Assembly: GCA_937868025.1 (NCBI GenBank)
Contig: CALMLJ010000408.1
Coordinates: 1-9,991, forward strand
Direction: 5' to 3'
Source of the DNA: an uncultured Acidimicrobiaceae bacterium
GTDB taxonomy: Bacteria; Actinomycetota; Acidimicrobiia; Acidimicrobiales; Microtrichaceae
Length of the DNA stretch: 9,991 nt
The position numbers were made by a program, and so were the translations under genes. Each line of letters begins with the position of its first letter. The first letter of the stretch is position 1. A model generated the notes under the pieces. That model saw nothing but the letters and a program-made list of their open reading frames with translations, was not told where the DNA came from and searched no databases. Positions 1-4,945 of the stretch are shown piece by piece.

Positions 1-521
1 GCTCGGAAGGTCCCGACGGCGAGGTGCCGACCACCACGCTGCGGCTGACACTGCTCCGCGGGGCCCGCTACCCCGACCCCGAACAGGACCAGGGCCGACA
101 CCACTTCACCTACTCACTGCTCCCGCACACCGGAAGCCTGTCGCAGGCGGGCGTCGTCGCCGAGGGGTACCGGCTCAACTGCCCGGTGCGCGTGGTCGAA
201 CCGCTCCGGGCCGACGAACGGTCCGGGCGACTGGTCGACGACGGTGCGAGCGTCGTGACGAGTGACCATCCCGGTGTGGTCGTGGAGACCGTGAAGGCCG
301 CCGACGACGGCGGTGGCGACCTCATCGTCCGGTGCTACGAGGCCTGGGGTGGACGAGCGCGCGCCCAACTCGGGTTCGGCTTCGACGTCGCGGACGTCGC
401 GGTGGTCGACGCCAGGGAGCGGCCGGGGCGCGCGGCCTCCGCGCTGGTGAGGAGCGGACCGGCGGTGGAGATCGTGGTGCGCCCGTTCCAGATCCTCACG
501 CTGCGGGTGACACCGCGCTGA
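1..521 (+). CDS. Alpha-mannosidase-like protein (GH38 family), C-terminal part only
   Basis: This is the last 172 or so codons of a gene that begins before the window; the first whole codon is at 3 and the stop is TGA at 519-521. The visible part matches the C-terminal beta-sandwich region of family 38 alpha-mannosidases. The segment LRLTLLRGARYPDPEQDQG is the typical 'L-S-L-L-R ... P-D-P ... D-x-G-x-H' block, followed by HFTYSLLPHTG. The protein ends with RPFQILTLRVTP, like the 'PFEIKTLRL' end of the family. These enzymes hydrolyse alpha-mannosides, often from glycans or mannosylated polymers; the catalytic domain lies upstream and cannot be seen, so activity and location are inferred from family only. 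The GTG at 24 is an internal valine codon and not a start, because the reading frame and homology continue upstream of it. Confidence 0.85.
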   Translation, partial: SEGPDGEVPTTTLRLTLLRGARYPDPEQDQGRHHFTYSLLPHTGSLSQAGVVAEGYRLNCPVRVVEPLRADERSGRLVDDGASVVTSDHPGVVVETVKAADDGGGDLIVRCYEAWGGRARAQLGFGFDVADVAVVDARERPGRAASALVRSGPAVEIVVRPFQILTLRVTPR

Positions 522-594
522 ATGTTCTCAATTCCTCTCGTCGGCGTGTCGATTCCCAGTGGAGTCGTCCCCCACGATCAACGGGGCCGCGCAC

Positions 595-600
595 GAGGAG
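595..600 (+). promoter_or_regulatory. Shine-Dalgarno GAGGAG that fixes a TTG start at 609
   Basis: GAGGAG sits 8 bases before TTG at 609-611. No comparable site lies before the upstream in-frame ATG at 522. This supports starting the zinc-ribbon membrane protein at 609, which places its first CxxC pair directly at the N-terminus. Confidence 0.75.
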
Positions 601-608
601 TTCCGCCG

Positions 609-1538
609 TTGCTCACTTGTCCCGTCTGTCACCGTCCCGCTGACGACCTCACTGTCGAGTGCCCCACCTGCCGTGTGGCCATGATCCCCGCCACGCCCCA
701 GTACGCCGCTGCGCCGACGTACGCGCCTCCTGCTGGCGCGTCGTACGGGGCACCCGCAGGTCCGGCTGCCGGCCCGCCGTACGGGACGCACGGTGCGCCG
801 CCCTTCGTGCCCCCCTTCGCAGCGCCGTTCCCGCCCCCGGGTTCCCCCATGCCGGGGCCGGCCGACCCGATCGCGCCCGCCTGGGATCGGGCCGCCCAAC
901 CCGGGCTCCGGACCGCGACCGATCCGCAGACGTCGCCGGTGGTCGTGGTGGTGGCGATCGTCGTCGGGGTACTGCTCGTTGGGGCGGTGGGGTGGTTCAC
1001 CCTCGGCGGCGACAGCCGTGGGGACGTCCGCGCCAACGGTCCGGCGACGACGTTGACGCCGGTCGCCCGCCCGGCCATCCCCGCTTCGGGTCAGACCCGT
1101 GCGACCGGCGACGGGTGGGTCACCTACCGCACGCCCGACGGCAGCTGGCTCGTCGATCTCGCGGTCGTTCCGTCGGCGCCTGGCCCGCTGCCGTCGAATC
1201 CGACCATCCAGATCTCCTACGGCAAGACCGACTTCGGGCGCGTCGGGTTCGGGTGGAGCGCCGGCCAGGTCGCTCCGGGCACCGACGAGACCGCGCTGCT
1301 CGTCGAGATCATGAAGGGCATCGCGCTCAGCCGTGGTGCCACGGGCATCGAGCCGACCGTCCTGCCGACGGACCGCGGCAACGTCGTGACGGCGAGGCTC
1401 CGGCTCGACAGCGGTTCGGCCCTGTTCGTGTTGCGTTCGGTCGATCGCCGGCCGCTCGTCGCCATGGTCATCGCCGACCTGGGAGAGCCCGACCCCGCGA
1501 TTGCCAACCGGATGCTCGATTCGTTCCGTCCCGTCTGA
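609..1538 (+). CDS. Zinc-ribbon, single-pass membrane protein with extracytoplasmic domain (unknown function)
   Basis: The protein is 309 residues from the TTG at 609, chosen for its strong GAGGAG site; an ATG at 522 would add 29 residues with no ribosome site. It begins with a four-cysteine zinc ribbon (C4-x2-C7-x10-C18-x2-C21), then a Pro/Gly/Ala/Tyr-rich low-complexity linker (about 28-105), one membrane helix (about 110-132, very Val-rich) and a C-terminal domain of about 145 residues. By the usual rule for such layouts, the ribbon and linker are cytoplasmic and the C-terminal domain is outside. I do not recognise the C-terminal domain; phrases such as GWVTYRTPDGSWLVDLAV and a final 'ANRMLDSFRP' resemble small beta-rich domains found in secreted lipoprotein-like proteins, which is only a weak similarity. 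The histidine kinase gene follows after 36 bases, so co-transcription is possible. The membrane protein beginning at 9334 shares this design. Confidence 0.8.
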   Translation: MLTCPVCHRPADDLTVECPTCRVAMIPATPQYAAAPTYAPPAGASYGAPAGPAAGPPYGTHGAPPFVPPFAAPFPPPGSPMPGPADPIAPAWDRAAQPGLRTATDPQTSPVVVVVAIVVGVLLVGAVGWFTLGGDSRGDVRANGPATTLTPVARPAIPASGQTRATGDGWVTYRTPDGSWLVDLAVVPSAPGPLPSNPTIQISYGKTDFGRVGFGWSAGQVAPGTDETALLVEIMKGIALSRGATGIEPTVLPTDRGNVVTARLRLDSGSALFVLRSVDRRPLVAMVIADLGEPDPAIANRMLDSFRPV

Positions 1539-1543
1539 CGGTC

Positions 1544-1556
1544 GCGGGGTCCCCGC
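1544..1556. other. Short GC inverted repeat between membrane protein and histidine kinase genes
   Basis: GCGGGG, one T, then CCCCGC is a perfect 6-base inverted repeat, 5 bases after the TGA of the zinc-ribbon gene and 18 bases before the kinase start. As RNA it would fold as a 5-bp GC stem with a GTC loop. There is no T-tract. It could be a weak terminator, a small regulatory hairpin or chance in GC-rich DNA. Confidence 0.3.
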
Positions 1557-1574
1557 TGTGCAAGGGTGATGGCC

Positions 1575-2747
1575 ATGGCCGCACCGGCAGCCCGCCCCGC
1601 TCCCGGCTGGATCCACCCCACCGACCTCGGGGGTGCGGTCGCGCTCGCAGTGTTCTGCATCGTCGTCGGCCGCAAGCAGCCCCTCACCTTTCCCGGCGCC
1701 CGCCCGGCGGATCTGGCGCAGGCCGTGATCATCGCCGTGGCGTGCCTCGGGCTGGCCTTCCGTCGTCCGATGCCGTCGGTGTCGGTGTTGATCGGCAGTG
1801 CCGGCGTCGCGGTGTACCTCGGCTGCAGTTACACCGGTGGCCCGGTCCTCCTGGTGCCGCTCGTCGGCATGTTCTTCGCCGGATACCACCTGACCCGCGC
1901 TCGGGTCTGGCAACTCGCCGGAGCCTTCGCCGTGTTCCTGGCGGTCGCGGTGGTGACCACCGACGCCCCGGCGGCGCAAGTGTGGGTCTGGCTGCTCGCA
2001 TGGCCCCCGATTGCCGCGGCGCTGGGCCTCGCCGGAGCAGCGCGACGACGCCACGAGCTCGATCTCGCGGAACGTGACGAGGAGGAGGATCGGCGCCAAC
2101 ACGCCGAGGCCCGCCGGCAGCTCGCCGAGGCGCGGCTCCAGACGGCGCGGGAGCTCCACGACGTCATCGGACACTCGCTCGCCAGCATCACGATCCTCGC
2201 CGGCGCCGGTTCACGGCGGGTCGAGACCGACCCGGCCGCGGCGAAGGAGGTGCTGGACGAGATTCGCGCCGTCAGCGCGACCGCATTGTCCGACGTGCGA
2301 CAGGCACTCGACGCGCTCAACGACCCGGCCCAGGCGTTCCTCGGCGACGACGGCGCCGACCTCGCCCACCTCATCGAACGGCTCCGTCGCGTCGGCCTCG
2401 TCGTGGACGACCGGATCGAGGTCGACCCGGCCTCGCTCGACCCGGCCGTGGCGACGGCGCTCCACCGCATCGCGCAGGAGTCGTTGACCAACGTGATGCG
2501 GCATTCGGGCTCGCTCCACGCGTCGATCGCCGTCCAGCAGTCCCACGGGGGCGTGCTCATGACCGTGTCCGACGAGGGGAACGGCGCGGCCGATCTGCAG
2601 GAGGGCCGCGGCATCCAGGGCATACGGCGGCGGGCCGAGGAGCTGGGCGGTCGGCTCTCGATCGTGGGGAGCGGCCCCGGCCAGACGGGGCGGTCGGGGC
2701 TCAGCGTTGTGGTGTGGGTGCCCGTCCGTGTGGCGGTGGAGCCGTGA
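1575..2747 (+). CDS. Sensor histidine kinase, HisKA_3 / NarL-DesK type
   Basis: This membrane sensor kinase autophosphorylates on His and passes the phosphate to the regulator encoded next to it. From ATG 1575 it has 390 residues. About six hydrophobic segments lie at residues 19-155, with almost no extracytoplasmic loop, followed by a charged linker (157-188) that is likely a coiled coil. The dimerisation/phosphoacceptor helix carries ARELHDVIGHSLASI with His195. The HATPase domain has the N box QESLTNVMRHS (Asn306), the G1 box DEGNG (from Asp333) and the G2 box GRGIQGI (from Gly344). All catalytic motifs look intact. ATG 1575 was chosen because AAGGG at 1562-1566 is 8 bases away; GTG 1566 and ATG 1569 are in-frame alternatives that are too close to it. 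The stop overlaps the start of the regulator (GTGA), so the two are translationally coupled. The lack of a large outer domain suggests sensing within the membrane; the signal is unknown. Confidence 0.93.
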   Translation: MAAPAARPAPGWIHPTDLGGAVALAVFCIVVGRKQPLTFPGARPADLAQAVIIAVACLGLAFRRPMPSVSVLIGSAGVAVYLGCSYTGGPVLLVPLVGMFFAGYHLTRARVWQLAGAFAVFLAVAVVTTDAPAAQVWVWLLAWPPIAAALGLAGAARRRHELDLAERDEEEDRRQHAEARRQLAEARLQTARELHDVIGHSLASITILAGAGSRRVETDPAAAKEVLDEIRAVSATALSDVRQALDALNDPAQAFLGDDGADLAHLIERLRRVGLVVDDRIEVDPASLDPAVATALHRIAQESLTNVMRHSGSLHASIAVQQSHGGVLMTVSDEGNGAADLQEGRGIQGIRRRAEELGGRLSIVGSGPGQTGRSGLSVVVWVPVRVAVEP

Positions 2748-3451
2748 CGCGCACCGAACCGATCACCGTCGGCGTGGCCGACGACCAGGCGTTGATCCGT
2801 CGCGGCATCCGGCTGTTGGTCGAGAACGAGCCGGACCTCGTGGTGGTCGGCGAGGCGGCGAACGGCCTCGAGGCCATCGAGCTGGTGCGACGCCACCGCC
2901 CCGACGTGATGCTGATCGACGTTCACATGCCCGAGATGGACGGGCTGGAGGCGACCGAGGTGATCGCCGCCGACCCCGAGCTCGCTGCCACCGGGGTGAT
3001 CGTTCTCACGACGTTCGAGCTCGACGAGTACGTGGACCGCGCGCTGCGCGGCGGCGCGTCGGGCTTCCTCCTGAAGGACACCGAGCCCGACCTGATCATC
3101 CAGGCCATCCGGCTGGTGGCCAACGGTGAGGCACTGATCGATCCCGCCGTCACGAAGGCGATGATCGCCCGATTCTCCGAGGCGAGCGCGTCATCGACCG
3201 AGGTCGCGCCGGGACCGATCGACGAGTCGCTCGCGGTGCTCACGACCCGTGAGCGCGAGGTCCTGCAGCTGGTCGCGGCGGGGTTGTCCAACGCTGAGAT
3301 CGCCGAGTCGCTGTTCATCTCGGTGGCGACGGCGCGCACCCATGTCGGGCGGATGCTCATGAAGCTCGGCGCCCGCGATCGCGCCCAGCTCGTTGTCATC
3401 GCGTTCCAGACCGGCCTCGTCGCTCCCGGCGGCCACCCGCGAACCCACTGA
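2744..3451 (+). CDS. Response regulator, NarL/LuxR family
   Basis: This DNA-binding regulator of 235 residues pairs with the kinase just upstream. The N-terminal receiver domain has the acidic pair Asp13/Asp14 (VADDQ), the phosphoacceptor Asp59 in LIDVHMPEMDG, Thr89/Thr90 in VLTTFE, and Lys111 in GFLLKDT. A variable linker (about 140-164) leads to a LuxR-type helix-turn-helix at about 166-218 (LTTREREVLQLVAAGLSNAEI ... VATARTHVGRMLMKL). Every key residue is present, so normal phosphorylation-dependent dimerisation is expected. The start is GTG 2744, which shares bases with the TGA of the kinase gene; the GGTGGAG at 2735-2741 is close to it. An in-frame GTG at 2714 would add ten residues (MGARPCGGGA) that do not belong to the fold. 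The target is not proven; the palindrome at 4093-4122 ahead of the ABC transporter genes is the obvious candidate. Confidence 0.94.
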   Translation: MTRTEPITVGVADDQALIRRGIRLLVENEPDLVVVGEAANGLEAIELVRRHRPDVMLIDVHMPEMDGLEATEVIAADPELAATGVIVLTTFELDEYVDRALRGGASGFLLKDTEPDLIIQAIRLVANGEALIDPAVTKAMIARFSEASASSTEVAPGPIDESLAVLTTREREVLQLVAAGLSNAEIAESLFISVATARTHVGRMLMKLGARDRAQLVVIAFQTGLVAPGGHPRTH

Positions 3452-3466
3452 CGAAAGGGCGCACCC

Positions 3467-4033
3467 ATGAGACCACTTCGATACTCGATCAACGTCACCC
3501 TCGACGGTTGTTGCCTTCACGAGGCAGGCCTCCCCCCTGACGAGGAGTCGATGCGCTACTGGGCCGCCGAGATGGAACGAGCCGATGCGCTGCTCTTCGG
3601 CCGAGTGACCTACGAGATGATGGAGTCGGCGTGGCGGAAGCCGACGACGGGTGCCTGGCCCGACTGGATGGATGACACGCAGGTTCCGTTCGCCGACGGC
3701 ATCGACCGGGCGAAGAAGTACGTCGTGTCGAGCACGCTGAGCGGGGTCGACTGGAATGCCGAGCTGGTGCGAGGCGACCTCGGACCGGCGGTTCAACGGC
3801 TCAAGGAGGAATCTGGCAACGGCCTGTGGGTGGGTGGCGTGACGCTCCCCACGGCGTTGGCGGAACTCGAGCTGATCGACGAGTACGAGTTCATCGTGCA
3901 CCCGGTGCTCGCCGGACACGGGCCGACGCTGCTCGCCGGTCTGAGCGAGCGCGTGCAGCTCGAGCTCGTCGGTCGCCACGAGTTCGGGTCGGGGGCGGTC
4001 GCCCTGCGATACCGCCCCACACGAGCGACGTAG
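3467..4033 (+). CDS. RibD C-terminal / dihydrofolate reductase family oxidoreductase
   Basis: The protein has 188 residues and begins at ATG 3467, with GAAAGGG at 3453-3459 seven bases before it. It shows the fold signature of the RibD-C/DHFR-like family: a first strand and loop YSINVTLDGCC (residues 6-16), the NADPH-side segment ADALLFGRVTYEMM, a middle strand KKYVVSSTL, then GNGLWVGGVTLPTAL and the acidic IDEYEFIVHPVLAGHGPTL. These are known in the family as NAD(P)H-binding elements, but most members (YyaP/YwjB-like) have no assigned substrate, and nothing here points to folate or riboflavin synthesis. It lies only 15 bases after the regulator gene, so it is probably the third gene of the kinase-regulator operon. 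A reductase in such an operon may be a passenger or may act in a response to redox or toxic compounds; this is inference. Length is normal for the family. Confidence 0.88.
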   Translation: MRPLRYSINVTLDGCCLHEAGLPPDEESMRYWAAEMERADALLFGRVTYEMMESAWRKPTTGAWPDWMDDTQVPFADGIDRAKKYVVSSTLSGVDWNAELVRGDLGPAVQRLKEESGNGLWVGGVTLPTALAELELIDEYEFIVHPVLAGHGPTLLAGLSERVQLELVGRHEFGSGAVALRYRPTRAT

Positions 4034-4051
4034 CGCCCGCGGCTGCGGCGC
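4033..4051 (+). terminator. GC hairpin at the stop codon of the RibD-C-like gene (possible T-less terminator)
   Basis: GCGCC (4033-4037) and GC (4039-4040) pair with GC (4045-4046) and GGCGC (4047-4051), with one bulged C and a GGCT loop. This 7-bp GC stem starts on the last base of the TAG stop. No T-tract follows. Hairpins without a T-tract are proposed terminators in GC-rich actinobacteria, but this could also be chance. Confidence 0.35.
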
Positions 4052-4079
4052 GCTGTCGGGCTCACCACAGCACCGGGCG

Positions 4080-4093
4080 GGGGGACAACCCCC
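4080..4093. other. GGGGG-ACAA-CCCCC hairpin beside the palindrome
   Basis: Five Gs at 4080-4084, an ACAA loop and five Cs at 4089-4093 form a perfect stem-loop. It abuts the palindrome, sharing base 4093 with it. With no T-tract after it, it may be a second element of the intergenic terminator or part of the control region. Confidence 0.35.
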
Positions 4094-4122
4094 GTCGCGT
4101 ACGTCAGCTGACGTACGCGACG
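4093..4122. promoter_or_regulatory. Perfect 30-bp palindrome, candidate operator for the ABC transporter operon
   Basis: The half CGTCGCGTACGTCAG is followed immediately by its exact reverse complement CTGACGTACGCGACG, with the centre between 4107 and 4108 and no spacer. A 30-bp perfect inverted repeat is far beyond chance in 10 kb. Its centre is about 74 bases upstream of the ATPase ATG and its right edge is 46 bases before the -10-like box, which suits binding by a dimeric activator or repressor. The regulator encoded at 2744 is a reasonable candidate binder (inference). It might also act as a hairpin in RNA, although the lack of a natural loop makes a DNA site more likely. Confidence 0.6.
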
Positions 4123-4168
4123 CCCGACGATCATCCTTGTGGCCGATGTCGCTGTCGGGGGAGACGTC

Positions 4169-4181
4169 GATACTTGTCTTC
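4169..4181 (+). promoter_or_regulatory. Candidate -10 box for a leaderless transcript of the ABC ATPase gene
   Basis: GATACT at 4169-4174 matches the -10 consensus at four of six positions, and seven bases later comes the A of the ATG at 4182. That spacing would place the transcription start on the start codon itself. No Shine-Dalgarno sequence stands at a usable distance; GGGGGAG at 4157-4163 is 18 bases away. No convincing -35 box is seen, which fits a promoter that needs an activator. Confidence 0.4.
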
Positions 4182-4943
4182 ATGACCAGCACCACCTTCC
4201 CCCCAGCCGCACCCGCGGGCACCGCCGTTGCCCGGGCCGTCAATGCCGTCAAGCACTACGGAGAGGGCGACACCGTCGTGAAGGCGCTCGACGGTGTGAC
4301 CGTCGAGTTCGACCGTTCGCGCTTCACGGCGATCATGGGCCCGTCGGGCTCGGGCAAGTCGACGCTCATGCACTGCGTCGCCGGCCTCGACACGCTCACG
4401 TCGGGGCAGGCCCTGATCGGCGACGTCGATCTCGGCACCCTCGCCGACAAGGACCTCACGATCCTCCGCCGTGAGCAGATCGGGTTCATCTTCCAGGCGT
4501 TCAACCTGATCCCCACGATCACAGCGCTCGAGAACATCGTCCTGCCGCTCCGGTTGGGCGGAAAGACCGCCGACCAGGACTGGCTCGACTCCGTCGTCGA
4601 CACCGTCGGGCTGCGCGACCGCCTCTCGCACCGACCTTCCGAGCTCTCGGGTGGTCAGCAGCAGCGTGTGGCCGTCGCCCGTGCGCTGGTCAGTCGTCCG
4701 CAGATCGTCTTCGCCGACGAACCCACGGGCAACCTCGACTCACGCTCCGGCGCTGAGGTGCTGTCGTTCATGCGCCGCAGCGTCGACGAGTTCGGCCAGA
4801 GCATCGCCATGGTCACCCACGACCCCGTCGCAGCGTCGTACGCCCACCGGGTGCTGTTCCTCGCCGACGGCAAGGTCGTCGGTCATCTCGACGACCCGAC
4901 CGCGACGTCGGTGCTCGACGTCATGCGCGGACTGGGCGACTGA
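4182..4943 (+). CDS. ABC transporter ATP-binding protein (MacB/LolD-type)
   Basis: This 253-residue ATPase powers the permease encoded next to it. All motifs of an active ABC domain are visible: Walker [10 protein letters not shown] (Lys59), the Q loop FIFQAFNL (Gln105), signature [15 protein letters not shown] (155-169), Walker [14 protein letters not shown] with Asp179 and catalytic Glu180, and the switch His213 in MVTHDP. The signature with triple Gln and the DEPTGNLDS sequence is typical of the MacB/LolD/FtsE group, which works with FtsX-domain permeases in export or in lipoprotein and lipid handling. The start is taken at ATG 4182 because the family fold begins shortly after; TTG 4137 and ATG 4146 are in frame but lack a ribosome site. 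The stop is two bases before the permease GTG, so the pair is one operon. The substrate is not evident. Confidence 0.95.
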   Translation: MTSTTFPPAAPAGTAVARAVNAVKHYGEGDTVVKALDGVTVEFDRSRFTAIMGPSGSGKSTLMHCVAGLDTLTSGQALIGDVDLGTLADKDLTILRREQIGFIFQAFNLIPTITALENIVLPLRLGGKTADQDWLDSVVDTVGLRDRLSHRPSELSGGQQQRVAVARALVSRPQIVFADEPTGNLDSRSGAEVLSFMRRSVDEFGQSIAMVTHDPVAASYAHRVLFLADGKVVGHLDDPTATSVLDVMRGLGD

Positions 4944-4945
4944 TC

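Noticed and set aside
716..725. GACGTACGCG, a ten-base match to one arm of the 30-bp palindrome
   Set aside because: It is a single arm inside coding sequence (Thr-Tyr-Ala codons) with no partner arm, and similar TACGC-type words recur in other genes here.
659..2077. A 472-codon open frame on the plus strand in another phase
   Set aside because: Arg/Pro-rich translation without any fold, and it overlaps two genes with recognisable features.
528..2174. A 548-codon open frame on the minus strand, opposite the zinc-ribbon and kinase genes
   Set aside because: Its translation is rich in Arg, Gly, Asp and His with no recognisable motif, whereas the plus strand encodes clear domains; long antisense frames are usual at this GC content.
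2714..2743. Longer N-terminus of the response regulator from GTG 2714
   Set aside because: It adds ten residues unrelated to the receiver fold and deepens the overlap; the GTGA junction at 2744 is the usual arrangement.
1829..2926. A 365-codon minus-strand frame opposite the kinase and regulator genes
   Set aside because: Ser/Arg/Ala-rich shadow of two genes with complete catalytic motifs.
3191..4252. A 353-codon minus-strand frame across the regulator and reductase genes
   Set aside because: No motif, and it spans three plus-strand features including the intergenic palindrome.
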